From contig NZ_JAHQYH010000003.1 of assembly GCF_019061205.1 (NCBI RefSeq), forward strand, positions 62,001-126,000: DNA of 64,000 nt, written 5' to 3'. Origin of the DNA: Apilactobacillus waqarii. GTDB taxonomy: Bacteria > Bacillota > Bacilli > Lactobacillales > Lactobacillaceae. Below are positions 52,514-60,806 of this stretch, one piece after another (the first letter of the stretch is position 1; the number at the start of each line of letters is the position of its first letter). The translations under genes were made by a program, and so were the position numbers. The notes below the pieces were generated by a model. The model was not told the origin of the DNA. It saw only the letters and a program-made list of their open reading frames with translations, and did no database searches.

Positions 52514-52662
52514 TGCCTCATCAACCAAGCACTATGTCACAGGGACATTCATCAGGTTAGACTCCTGATAGTGCTTTACCGTCATACGATGGCGACTACG
52601 AACGTAGTCAAACTGGGGATAACCCCCAACACCACAAAATGTCCATGAATAAAGTTAAATAA
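52513..52662 (+). pseudogene. Coupled mini-ORF with in-frame TAG, strongly structured RNA
   Basis: An ATG overlapping the stop of the upstream gene (TAATG) opens a frame of 15 codons (MPHQPSTMSQGHSSG), TAG at 52558-52560, then 33 more in-frame codons (TPDSALPSYDGDYERSQTGDN... to SMNKVK) and TAA. The second part lacks stops and is not AT-biased as random sequence here would be. Dyads include 52528-52535/52568-52575, 52551-52556/52564-52569, 52594-52609 (GACTACG/CGTAGTC), GGGG/CCCC (52615-52626), and GGACATT (52543) with AATGTCC (52638). It may be a nonsense-mutated gene, a readthrough product or a noncoding RNA. Confidence 0.45.
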
Positions 52663-52673
52663 AGATCAAAAAA

Positions 52674-52700
52674 AGCCAATCAATTGATGATTGGCTTTTT
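52674..52700. terminator. Terminator, mini-ORF / GIY-YIG gene
   Basis: AGCCAATCA (52674-52682) pairs with TGATTGGCT (52688-52696), T-run after, A-run before. Confidence 0.9.
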
Positions 52701-52705
52701 ATTTA

Positions 52706-53359
52706 TCAAAGGTTATCATCTAGGAAATCTGACAATCCCTGTATTGATTCGTGATGTGTTGTATTTTTATATCTTTGTTCTATATTCAATACTTCATTTA
52801 AAACTCTGGTAACGGTTATTACATTTTGATTAAATAAACTATTGAAACCATTTATTGTATCTTCTTCATTAACATTATCATCAAATATATTGTCGTCTGT
52901 GGTTTTATTAATGTTTTCTAAGTAATTTGAGTAAAAATTCGAAATGTTATTTCTTGCTGTTTCAATTTTTCCTTCGAAATCGTTATTTTCTATAGGATTT
53001 TCAATCTGGGTATTGAACGCTCCCCAAATTGATTCATTTCCATTTATGTTTTTTTCAAGTGAATAGAAATAATTTTCGATATTACAGATGAAACTATCTC
53101 CAGCATGAAAATCATAATTGGAAAAACGATATATTGCTTCAACTGAACTGACATAATACTCTGGATGATTATCATCAGGATGTAGGTGTTTTATTATAAC
53201 TTTTGATGAATTATTACTCCCATGAATGTGGTATGTGAGTCGCTTTTTAATATTTTTTGTTTCGCCAATATAGTATATTGGATTAGCATCTGGTACTATT
53301 CCATCTTCATCAGGAGTAGGATCAAGTCTTATTTTATATATGTAAAAATCTGTACACAT
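52706..53359 (-). CDS. GIY-YIG nuclease domain protein
   Basis: A 217-residue protein whose N-terminal 100 residues fit the GIY-YIG fold: FYIYKIRLDP (G-I-Y equivalent), YYIGETKNIKKRLTYH (Y-I-G plus the catalytic Arg), and a later Glu in a helical region (NIENYFYSLEKN). The C-terminal half is acidic and Asn-rich and unassigned. Unlike its neighbours it is very AT-rich, with unusual codon choice, suggesting transfer. Members include homing endonucleases and restriction enzymes; there is no visible partner such as a methylase, and it may be a solitary nuclease. Confidence 0.8.
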   Translation of the reverse strand: MCTDFYIYKIRLDPTPDEDGIVPDANPIYYIGETKNIKKRLTYHIHGSNNSSKVIIKHLHPDDNHPEYYVSSVEAIYRFSNYDFHAGDSFICNIENYFYSLEKNINGNESIWGAFNTQIENPIENNDFEGKIETARNNISNFYSNYLENINKTTDDNIFDDNVNEEDTINGFNSLFNQNVITVTRVLNEVLNIEQRYKNTTHHESIQGLSDFLDDNL

Positions 53360-53466
53360 GTTATCATCTTCCTTTTTGTATTAATATGGTCAATAATAAT
53401 TTTATAACTAAACGTAAAAATTATAATGACAGTCGTTATTTTTAATGAAAAATTAAGGATTGAACG

Positions 53467-53538
53467 ATGTTGGAAGTGATGGGTTTTCTAAAACACAGCG
53501 CTTTATCTGGTTTATATACATATGTCTTATTTTCATAA
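53467..53538 (+). CDS. Possible 23-residue peptide
   Basis: A small frame, MLEVMGFLKHSALSGLYTYV and LFS, preceded by AAGGA about seven bases before its ATG. It is hydrophobic and may be spurious. It lies in the 283-base gap between the GIY-YIG gene and the surface-protein gene, which otherwise contains only AT-rich sequence and two copies of ATACATATGT (53516-53525, 53611-53620). Confidence 0.2.
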   Translation: MLEVMGFLKHSALSGLYTYVLFS

Positions 53539-53642
53539 GAAAAAATTAAACTTCTTATCGCTTTCTTATTTTTATCTTTTTAATGGTATTATTTATAAGT
53601 GATTAAATTAATACATATGTTTTATATCTGGGGGATATTAAT

Positions 53643-54596
53643 ATGAACAAAACATTAATGACTACAATGGCAGCAGGTGCCGTCTTCGGTGCTGGTGTTG
53701 TAGCAACACAAGGCACTCAAGCACATGCGGATGCTAAGAGTGATATTCAAGCAGCACAAAACAAGGTTAATGCTGCAAAAGCAAAGGTCGACAAGTTAAG
53801 TAAGGGGACAAAGGTCACTGAAGTACAAGGTGGTATTCCAGCTCATTTGAAGCAACAAATTACTGATGCACAAAACAAAGTTAATGGCATACAACACACC
53901 TTAGATGCTGCTAATGGCGATATGCAATATTACCAAAACCAAAAAGTTATTTTACAAAAGCAATTGGATGCTGCAACAGCCAAGACAAATTCAATTAGTG
54001 ATAATGACCCATCTTTCCAACAAGTATGGACCGACTTCTATAGTGTGCAATATGACATGCAAGACAATGATGCACAAATTAAAAACGCAGACGGTTGGAT
54101 TGGCTCGTACCATATGGAACTACAAGATGCACAAAACGACTTAAAAGCACTTCAACACAAAGCTAAGAACTATGGCGGAAAGACTGTCACAGTTAAGAAA
54201 GTTGATCAAGCAGCCTTAGCTGCTGCTAAGAAGGAATACCAAGCCGCTGTTAAGGCATTGAAAGATGCCAAAGCAGGTAAAAGTAAGTGGAAGATTCCAG
54301 CAACCAGTGGTCATAACAAGTACACAAAGAAGGCTGCCAAGAAGGAAGCTGCCAAGAAACATGCACCTAAGAAGATCGTTAAAAAAGCTAAACAATTATT
54401 CAAGATTGATGTCAAGGCAAGCAAAGTTTACTCATACAAGACCATCGATCTACACAAATCCGGTCGTAAACTGGAAAAGAAAGGAACTAAACTACCGGTT
54501 TACAAGATTGTAAAGAAAGGTCATAAAGAGTTCTACCTAATTAAAGGCAACCGAGTAATTACAGCTAATAAGCACGACGTGATGAAAATTAAATAA
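53643..54596 (+). CDS. Secreted coiled-coil protein with C-terminal SLAP/DUF5776-like domain
   Basis: A 317-residue exported protein. Signal peptide residues 1-30 (QAHA-DAKS). Residues about 31-210 form coiled coils with heptad-rich QAAQNKVNAAKAKVDKL and QDAQNDLKALQ; a Lys/Ala-rich stretch (KKAAKKEAAKKHAPKK) follows. Residues about 255-317 resemble the wall-binding SLAP or DUF5776 repeat (VYSYKTIDLHKS, LPVYKIVKKGHKEFYLIKGN, ITANKHDVMKIK). It is presumably surface associated, in the same segment as the Lys/His protein. The start has GGGGGATATTA, a weak site. Role unknown. Confidence 0.82.
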   Translation: MNKTLMTTMAAGAVFGAGVVATQGTQAHADAKSDIQAAQNKVNAAKAKVDKLSKGTKVTEVQGGIPAHLKQQITDAQNKVNGIQHTLDAANGDMQYYQNQKVILQKQLDAATAKTNSISDNDPSFQQVWTDFYSVQYDMQDNDAQIKNADGWIGSYHMELQDAQNDLKALQHKAKNYGGKTVTVKKVDQAALAAAKKEYQAAVKALKDAKAGKSKWKIPATSGHNKYTKKAAKKEAAKKHAPKKIVKKAKQLFKIDVKASKVYSYKTIDLHKSGRKLEKKGTKLPVYKIVKKGHKEFYLIKGNRVITANKHDVMKIK

Positions 54597-54609
54597 ACCC
54601 AAATAAAAA

Positions 54610-54637
54610 AGCCTAACCATTGCGGTTAAGCTTTTTT
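54610..54637. terminator. Terminator, surface protein / proA
   Basis: AGC-TAACC pairs with GGTTA-GCT (54610-54632, one mismatch), T-run after. Confidence 0.75.
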
Positions 54638-54640
54638 ATT

Positions 54641-55885
54641 TTACTTTCTTGTTTGTCCGTCACCGTTAATGACGTATTTATATGAAGTTAGTGCTTCTAG
54701 TCCCATTGGGCCTCTGGCGTGGAGTTTTTGAGTAGAGATACCGATTTCGGCACCAAAACCAAATTCGAAACCATCGGTGAAACGAGATGAGGCGTTGACG
54801 TAGACGCAGGCGGCATCAACTTGTTGTTGGAATGAAACTCCGGCAGCGTAGTCGTTAGAAACGATTACTTCGGAGTGGTGAGTTCCGTGTTCATTGATGT
54901 GATCAATGGCTGCTTGTCTTGAATCAACTACCTTAATGGAGATGATTAATGCATTGTATTCTGTGTCCCAGTCCTCTGTGGTAGCCGGGATGACATCGTC
55001 TACGATTGCTCGAGTGGCTTCGTCACCGCGGACTTCAACACCACGTTCACGTAAATCACTGATGATATCTGGTAGGTAGTCATCAGCAACATCCTTATGG
55101 ATTAATACCTTTTCAGTGGCATTACATACGGAAGGGCGTTGCACCTTACCATTGATGATGATGTTTCTAGCCATTTGTTTATCGGCATCCTTATCAACGT
55201 AGATGTGGCAGTTACCAGCACCGGTTTCAATCACTGGTACGGTTGCGTTGCTTAAGACAGTTTGGATTAATCGGGCACTTCCGCGGGGGATTAGGACATC
55301 AACATAATCGTTTAGTTCCATGAATGCTTGAGCCAGTTCATGGGATGGATCATCGATGACTTGAATCATGTTTGCGTCTAAGTCATTTTGCTTTAAAACA
55401 TCACGTAAGATATCGGCTAAGACGACGTTAGAGTTGATTGATTCCTTGCCACCACGAAGGATGACGGCGTTACCGGATTTAAAACAAAGTCCGGCGGCAT
55501 CGATTGTGACATTTGGTCTGGCTTCATAGATGATACCGACCACACCTAATGGGACACGTTGTTTGACGATTCTAAGACCGTCTTCGTTTTCCCATCCGCC
55601 GTCAATCTTAGCGGTAGGGTCAGCTAGTCCGACCAATTTGAGTAGTCCATTGGCCATGTCTGAGATACGTTTTTCGTCTAGTTTTAAACGGTCGATGAAC
55701 TTGGCTTCGATTTGAGGATTTTGTAAATCCTTTTGGTTGGCAGCAATAATCTCATCGGTCTTATCGACAATCGCCTTGGCGAATTGTTTTAAGATATCGT
55801 TCTTAGTAGTGGTAGATAGGCCAGCTGATTGAAAGCTGGCTTTTTTAGCGTTTTTGCCAAATTGAATTAATTCTTGTTTATTCAT
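54641..55885 (-). CDS. proA: Gamma-glutamyl phosphate reductase
   Basis: A 414-residue aldehyde dehydrogenase-superfamily enzyme of proline synthesis, reducing gamma-glutamyl phosphate to glutamate semialdehyde. VPLGVVGIIYEARPNVTIDAA and SGNAVILRGGKE are the NADP-binding and family motifs; the active-site cysteine is in QRPSVCNATEKVL and the end is GPMGLEALTSYKYVI. The ATG at 55885 has GGAGGG upstream and lies inside the last codons of proB (eight-base overlap). The longer frame to 55975 is proB read in another frame. Confidence 0.95.
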   Translation of the reverse strand: MNKQELIQFGKNAKKASFQSAGLSTTTKNDILKQFAKAIVDKTDEIIAANQKDLQNPQIEAKFIDRLKLDEKRISDMANGLLKLVGLADPTAKIDGGWENEDGLRIVKQRVPLGVVGIIYEARPNVTIDAAGLCFKSGNAVILRGGKESINSNVVLADILRDVLKQNDLDANMIQVIDDPSHELAQAFMELNDYVDVLIPRGSARLIQTVLSNATVPVIETGAGNCHIYVDKDADKQMARNIIINGKVQRPSVCNATEKVLIHKDVADDYLPDIISDLRERGVEVRGDEATRAIVDDVIPATTEDWDTEYNALIISIKVVDSRQAAIDHINEHGTHHSEVIVSNDYAAGVSFQQQVDAACVYVNASSRFTDGFEFGFGAEIGISTQKLHARGPMGLEALTSYKYVINGDGQTRK

Positions 55886-56693
55886 TTGTACGACCCTCCA
55901 TAGTTTCGGCACCGAAGTAGGTACCAACGGGGCGACCAGAAATGAAGTCGTTGATGATTGCTGGATCATCACCATTTAGGATTGCCATCTTACGGTGGTT
56001 ATCCAAGATGATCTGTGCAGCGTTTAATTTGGTTTGCATACCACCGGTTCCGTATTGCGAACCGTGGCCACCGGCAACTTGCATCAAGTCATCGCTAATT
56101 TCTGGTACCCATGACAGTAGTTTTGCGTTCGGATTGTCCTTCGGGTTGGCATCGAACAATCCATCGATGTCGGATAGGATGATTAGTAGGTCGGCATCGA
56201 CAAAGTTAGTCACGATGGCGGCTAGTTGATCGTTTTCACCGAAACTGGTTTGGTGATTGAATTCGTCGACTGAGACGGCATCGTTTTCGTTGATGATGGG
56301 GACGACCTTATCTTCTAAAAGGGTGTTAATGGTTTTAAGTACATTTTCACTGCTCTTAGGATAGTCAACCACGTCACGTGTTAATAGTAGTTGTGCCACG
56401 GTTTGGTCTGATTCCTTAAAACTATCGGAGTATAAATCCATTAATTCGCTTTGACCGATGGCTGATAGGGCTTGTAGTTGACCGATGTCGGTAGGACGTG
56501 TCTTTAATCCGATGGTGTTCATACCGACACCAACGGCTCCGGAAGTTACCAAGATAACCTCGTGGCCACTTTGATTTAATTGACTCAACACGGATGATAA
56601 TGTGTGAATTGTTTTCATATTAATACTGTTGTCAAAATTGATGATGGAGCTGGTCCCGATTTTGACAACGATTCGTTTATATTTACTTGTCAT
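55878..56693 (-). CDS. proB: Glutamate 5-kinase, short form
   Basis: A 271-residue amino acid kinase that phosphorylates glutamate. RIVVKIGTSS and VSSGAVGVGM-type VTSGAVGVGMNTIGL are the family motifs; the substrate and ATP regions DLLIILSDIDGL and GTGGMQTKLNAA follow. The PUA domain of enterobacterial ProB (an extra 100 residues) is missing, as in other lactic acid bacteria. The ATG at 56693 is nine bases after AGGAG; another at 56699 is nearly on top of it. proBA are coupled. Confidence 0.93.
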   Translation of the reverse strand: MTSKYKRIVVKIGTSSIINFDNSINMKTIHTLSSVLSQLNQSGHEVILVTSGAVGVGMNTIGLKTRPTDIGQLQALSAIGQSELMDLYSDSFKESDQTVAQLLLTRDVVDYPKSSENVLKTINTLLEDKVVPIINENDAVSVDEFNHQTSFGENDQLAAIVTNFVDADLLIILSDIDGLFDANPKDNPNAKLLSWVPEISDDLMQVAGGHGSQYGTGGMQTKLNAAQIILDNHRKMAILNGDDPAIINDFISGRPVGTYFGAETMEGRTNE

Positions 56694-56822
56694 ATTCATG
56701 ATCTCCTGTTCTTTAAAACTAGTTTACTTTAATTTGAAAAAAGTAACAATATGTAAATTAAAATTGCATTAGATAATGATTAGATGTATTGTAATTGTTA
56801 ATATTTTAAAGGGGGTTATTTG

Positions 56823-57728
56823 ATGGCTGATAAAAGAAGATGGATAGGGCTCGTATTGGTAATTGTAGGTAGTATATCCTGGGGTGCTTCCGGAACGGTT
56901 GCTGACTACATGTTCTTAACGCAACACGTACCTGTTCTTTGGGTCGTTGGTATTAGAATGTTTTTAGCAGGAATCCTACTATTATTGACTTTTAAGGTTA
57001 CTGTTGGTGGATCCATTTTTACGATTTGGCATGATAAAAGTCAGGCAAGCTTATTAATTTGTTTTGCCATCTTTGGAATGCTGATGTCGCAATTCAGCTA
57101 CTTATCAGCTGTTAGGTTTGGTAACGCAGCGACTGCAACTGTTTTACAATTTACTACTCCTGTCTTTATTATCATCTATTATTCGATTTCTAGGCGCAAA
57201 TTACCTGTTAGATTGGATGTTATTTCAATTATTTTAGCCGTAGTTGGTACATATTTACTGGCGACAAAGGGAGATTTTGGATCATTAACCATCTCAAAGT
57301 TGGGACTATTCTTCGGTATCTGTGCTGGAATCGCGGGTGCAAACTGTACGCTTATTCCAATCAAACTCTTAAACAAGTACGATCCAAGATTAGTCTGTGG
57401 ATGGGCAATGTTACTTGGTAGCTTACCCATTCAACCAATCGTCGTAATTGACACACCGCACGTAAACATAAACGAAACATTAATATTTGAATTGATTTTC
57501 ATTACAATCGTAGGAACCATGATTGCATACTTATTTTATGTCGCTAGTCTAAATTATTTAGAACCTGCGGTAACCGGAACATTAAGTTCGTTTGAACCGC
57601 TAACTGCTGCGATTTTATCTGTATCTTTTTTACATCTAAAGCTAACCCTTGTTGAAGTAATAGGTGGGTTATTAATTTTGATGATGGCATTTGTTCAAGC
57701 GTTACCACAGAAAAATAAATTAGAATAG
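56823..57728 (+). CDS. DMT/EamA family transporter
   Basis: A 301-residue membrane protein with ten hydrophobic segments arranged as two EamA halves. The first begins IGLVLVIVGSISWGASGTVADYMFL and includes RFGNAATATVLQFTTPVFI; the second has VASLNYLEPAVTGTLSSFEPLTAAILS, a hallmark of the family. Members export amino acids or metabolites or import sugars; no specificity can be inferred. ATG at 56823 with AAAGGGGG upstream; it is divergent from proBA. Confidence 0.9.
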   Translation: MADKRRWIGLVLVIVGSISWGASGTVADYMFLTQHVPVLWVVGIRMFLAGILLLLTFKVTVGGSIFTIWHDKSQASLLICFAIFGMLMSQFSYLSAVRFGNAATATVLQFTTPVFIIIYYSISRRKLPVRLDVISIILAVVGTYLLATKGDFGSLTISKLGLFFGICAGIAGANCTLIPIKLLNKYDPRLVCGWAMLLGSLPIQPIVVIDTPHVNINETLIFELIFITIVGTMIAYLFYVASLNYLEPAVTGTLSSFEPLTAAILSVSFLHLKLTLVEVIGGLLILMMAFVQALPQKNKLE

Positions 57729-57759
57729 AAACTTTATAAAATGATAGAACCCTTATGAA

Positions 57760-57777
57760 TAGTGATATCTTTCACAA
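57760..57777 (+). promoter_or_regulatory. Rex-type operator before alcohol dehydrogenase
   Basis: TAGTGATATCTTTCACAA agrees at 12 of the 14 fixed positions of the Rex consensus TTGTGAANNNNTTCACAA. Rex represses fermentative redox genes until NADH rises, and zinc alcohol dehydrogenases are classic targets. It lies about 127 bases before the ATG. Confidence 0.6.
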
Positions 57778-57903
57778 TGTTAGAGTTAAATGATAAAAAT
57801 GTTATTAAAAATTTATTATATTTAGCTTTATTATCGGATGAAAAGGTGTTACATTATATGTGAAAACAGTATCAAATTGTATTTATTAAAGGAGATTTTA
57901 TCA

Positions 57904-58920
57904 ATGAAAGCTGCAGTAGTAAGAGACAACTCAGATGGATATGTAGATGTTAAAGATGTTGAACTTCGCCCAATTGAAAATGGTGAAGCTCTAGTTCAAG
58001 TTGAATACTGTGGTTTATGCCACACCGACTTACACGTTGCCAACGGAGACTTTGGTGACCAAGCTGGCCGTATTATCGGTCACGAAGGTGTAGGTAAAGT
58101 TATTCAAGTTGCCGATGATGTAGATAATCTAAAAATTGGTGATCGTGTATCAATCGCTTGGTTCTTCAAGGGATGCGGTCACTGTGAATACTGCCTAAGT
58201 GGTAGAGAAACATTATGTCGTGAAGTTAAGAATGCTGGTTTCACTGTTGACGGTGCTATGGCTGAACAAGTGATTGTTGATGCTAAGTACGCTGTTAAAG
58301 TTCCAGAAGGTTTGGACCCAATCGAAGCTACTTCATTAACTTGTGCCGGTGTTACTATGTACAAGGCACTAAAAGTTGGTCACACTAAGCCAGGTCAATG
58401 GGTTGAAATGGTAGGTGCCGGTGGTTTAGGTAACCTAGGTGTTCAATTCGCCAACAACGTATTCGGTGCTAACGTTATCGCCGTTGCTCGTGGTAACAAC
58501 CTAGAAAAGGCCGAAGAATTAGGTGCTAAGAAGGGTATCGACTACCGTTCAGAAAACCTATCAGAAAAGGTTAAGGAAGCAACTAACGGTGGTGCACACG
58601 TTTCAGTTATCACTGCTGTTAACCCAATCGCCTTTGATCAAGCTATCAATGCTTTACGTCCAGACGGTCACTTAGTTGCCGTTGCGCTACCAAAAGGTAA
58701 CATGGACCTAAACATTGCCCAAACTGTATTGAACGGAATCCACGTTGAAGGTTCACTAGTTGGTACTAGAGAAGACCTACGTGAAACTTTCCAATTCGGT
58801 GCTGAAGGTAAGGTTAAGCCAATCGTTCACACTAGAAAGCTATCAGAAATCAACGATGTTATCGATGAAATGAAGAACGGTAAGATTGTTGGTAGAATGG
58901 TCATCGATTTTACTAAATAA
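57904..58920 (+). CDS. adhP: Zinc-dependent alcohol dehydrogenase
   Basis: A 338-residue medium-chain enzyme that reduces acetaldehyde to ethanol with NADH. Catalytic zinc ligands are in CGLCHTDLH and GHEGVGKV; the structural zinc site is [15 protein letters not shown]. The coenzyme motif is [10 protein letters not shown]. Length and motifs match AdhP. The ATG at 57904 has AAAGGAGAT upstream; the longer frame has no site. A Rex-like operator suggests induction by a high NADH/NAD ratio. Confidence 0.93.
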   Translation: MKAAVVRDNSDGYVDVKDVELRPIENGEALVQVEYCGLCHTDLHVANGDFGDQAGRIIGHEGVGKVIQVADDVDNLKIGDRVSIAWFFKGCGHCEYCLSGRETLCREVKNAGFTVDGAMAEQVIVDAKYAVKVPEGLDPIEATSLTCAGVTMYKALKVGHTKPGQWVEMVGAGGLGNLGVQFANNVFGANVIAVARGNNLEKAEELGAKKGIDYRSENLSEKVKEATNGGAHVSVITAVNPIAFDQAINALRPDGHLVAVALPKGNMDLNIAQTVLNGIHVEGSLVGTREDLRETFQFGAEGKVKPIVHTRKLSEINDVIDEMKNGKIVGRMVIDFTK

Positions 58921-58934
58921 TTTTTAACTAATTA

Positions 58935-58964
58935 AAGCATTGTCTTTTGGACAATGCTTTTTTT
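58935..58964 (+). terminator. Terminator of adhP
   Basis: AAGCATTGTC (58935-58944) pairs with GACAATGCTT (58950-58959), followed by a T-run. Confidence 0.9.
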
Positions 58965-58996
58965 GTACTAAAATAATGACATTAGGAGGTTTGGTT

Positions 58997-60385
58997 ATGG
59001 CTAAATATATTTTTCATCCAAATGACATCAATGAACTAAAGAAACAATACGATGTAGCAATCGTTGGTTCCGGTGCCACAGGATTAATTAGTGCAATTCA
59101 AGCTGCAGAACTGGGTCTAAAACCAGTAGTATTAGAAAAGATGGGCAAGTTAGGTGGTAACTCTACTAGAGCTTCTTCTGGAATGAATGCTGCTGAAACT
59201 TCCGTTCAATTACAACACCACGTGGTAGATAGTTTCCAAGATTTCTATGACGACACGTATATCGGTGGTGGCAAACAAAATAACGTTGATTTACTGAAAT
59301 ACTTTACCGAACACGCTGCGTTAACCGTTGATTGGTTAGCCCAACATGATATCAATCTAGATGACTTAACAATCACTGGTGCGATGAATACCAAGCGTAC
59401 ACATCGCCCAAGTTCACAATCCCCAATCGGAGCTTACTTGGTCACTAGTTTCCTACAAATCATCGAAAAGATGGGCATCGAAGTCTACAACAATGTCGAT
59501 GTTACAAAAATCGATAATAATGGTGCAGACATCTCAGGTGTCGAAGTTAAGGATGCCGATGGCAATGAACATTCAATCAATGCTGGTGCGGTCATTTTAG
59601 CTACCGGTGGTTTTGGTGCCAACAAGCAACTAATCGGTCAATACCGAGATGACTTGACTCACTACCGTACCACTAATCAAGAAGGAGCAACCGGGGATGG
59701 CTTGAAACTAGCCACCGATGTTGGGGCTGCCTTGGTCGATATGGACAAGATTCAAGTTCATCCAACAGTTCAACAAGATAACGATCACGCATTCTTAATC
59801 GGTGAAGCCATTCGTGGAGAAGGTGCCATCCTGGTAAACACCAATGGTGAACGTTTCGTTAACGAATTGGATACTAGACAAAAGGTGACCGACGCAATCA
59901 ACCAACAAGACACCAAACATGCTTATTTAATCTTAGATGAAGAAGTCGTTAACCACGCTCAAGCAGTGAAGTTCTACGACTCCATGGGAATGGTTATTCA
60001 TGGCAATACCATCGAAGAATTAGCTGATAAGATTGGTGCCGACGAAAAGACATTGGCAGATACAATTGCTAAGTGGAATCAAGCCGTTGAAAGTGGCAAG
60101 GATGACCTAGGTCGTACCACTGGAATGAGTCGTCAATTAACTCATCCAGATTACATGGCCATTCACATTGCCCCAGCCGTTCACTACACCATGGGTGGAA
60201 TTAAGATTAACCACTTCACCCAAGTTCTAGACGACAACGATGACGTGATTAACGGTTTGTTTGCTGCGGGAGAAACATCCGGTGGTTTGCACGGTAACAA
60301 CCGTATCGGTGGTAACTCAATTGCCGAAACCGTCGTCTTTGGTCGCCAAGCTGGCCAACAAGTTTTCAAGTATTTAAACAAATAA
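58997..60385 (+). CDS. Fumarate reductase-like flavoprotein (flavocytochrome c family, no heme domain)
   Basis: A 462-residue soluble flavoprotein. The FAD motif is VAIVGSGATGLISAIQAAE; KMGKLGGNSTRASSGMNAA is the flavin-loop motif and HYTMGGIKIN plus GNNRIGGNSIAETVVFG are the succinate dehydrogenase/fumarate reductase C-terminal motifs. The active-site HPTVQ and a late His/Arg set are present. No covalent-FMN domain or heme c sites. In lactobacilli this enzyme reduces fumarate as an electron sink. GGAGG before the ATG at 58997. Next to adhP, both redox-balancing. Confidence 0.88.
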   Translation: MAKYIFHPNDINELKKQYDVAIVGSGATGLISAIQAAELGLKPVVLEKMGKLGGNSTRASSGMNAAETSVQLQHHVVDSFQDFYDDTYIGGGKQNNVDLLKYFTEHAALTVDWLAQHDINLDDLTITGAMNTKRTHRPSSQSPIGAYLVTSFLQIIEKMGIEVYNNVDVTKIDNNGADISGVEVKDADGNEHSINAGAVILATGGFGANKQLIGQYRDDLTHYRTTNQEGATGDGLKLATDVGAALVDMDKIQVHPTVQQDNDHAFLIGEAIRGEGAILVNTNGERFVNELDTRQKVTDAINQQDTKHAYLILDEEVVNHAQAVKFYDSMGMVIHGNTIEELADKIGADEKTLADTIAKWNQAVESGKDDLGRTTGMSRQLTHPDYMAIHIAPAVHYTMGGIKINHFTQVLDDNDDVINGLFAAGETSGGLHGNNRIGGNSIAETVVFGRQAGQQVFKYLNK

Positions 60386-60417
60386 GATAGATAAAAATAA
60401 ATAAAGGAGGTTTACAT

Positions 60418-60774
60418 ATGCACAGTGGAGAAATTGCAGAATGGGTTGCAGCGATTGCCGAAGCATCTTCAGTCGTGGTCGCATTATTTCTTCCATACTA
60501 CAACCAGCACGTTGAAAATAAGCGTAAGTTACGCAACGTTAAGATGTTGATTCATCGTATGGGTAAACGTGCCATGAATGGTGATGAGGATGCGATGGAA
60601 CATCTTCAAGCCATTTTAACTACTGCTTATCTAAAAAACATGAATTCAAAGACAGAAGACGTCATTAATGATGGCCAACAAATATTAGATATCATGAATA
60701 TTAGTGAGGGAAAACCAAACGCAGAACAAAAGGGTCAAATCAAAAAGTTACTACGCGAAATTGATGAAATCTAA
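60418..60774 (+). CDS. Small membrane-anchored protein, unknown
   Basis: A 118-residue protein with one N-terminal hydrophobic segment (WVAAIAEASSVVVALFLPYY, residues about 9-28) and a positively charged, helical remainder (NKRKLRNVKMLIHRMGKR, then KGQIKKLLREIDEI). AAAGGAGG before the ATG. The layout is that of small phage- or stress-related membrane proteins, but I have no family. It lies shortly after the flavoprotein gene and may share its transcript. Confidence 0.6.
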   Translation: MHSGEIAEWVAAIAEASSVVVALFLPYYNQHVENKRKLRNVKMLIHRMGKRAMNGDEDAMEHLQAILTTAYLKNMNSKTEDVINDGQQILDIMNISEGKPNAEQKGQIKKLLREIDEI

Positions 60775-60779
60775 AAAAA

Positions 60780-60806
60780 GAAGCCGTATTTACGGCTTCT
60801 TTTTTA
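60780..60806. terminator. Terminator after small membrane gene
   Basis: GAAGCCGTA (60780-60788) pairs with TACGGCTTC (60791-60799), with A-run before and T-run after for both directions. Confidence 0.92.

Noticed and set aside
53467-53538. Bacteriocin or pheromone peptide
   Set aside because: No double-glycine leader, exporter or sensor genes nearby; retained only as a low-confidence reading frame.
51559-54640. Prophage or IS element after guaA
   Set aside because: No integrase, transposase, structural phage gene or terminal repeats found; only a possible island remnant is claimed.
55886-55975. N-terminal extension of ProA by 30 residues
   Set aside because: It is proB sequence read in another frame; GGAGGG and homologue lengths support the ATG at 55885.
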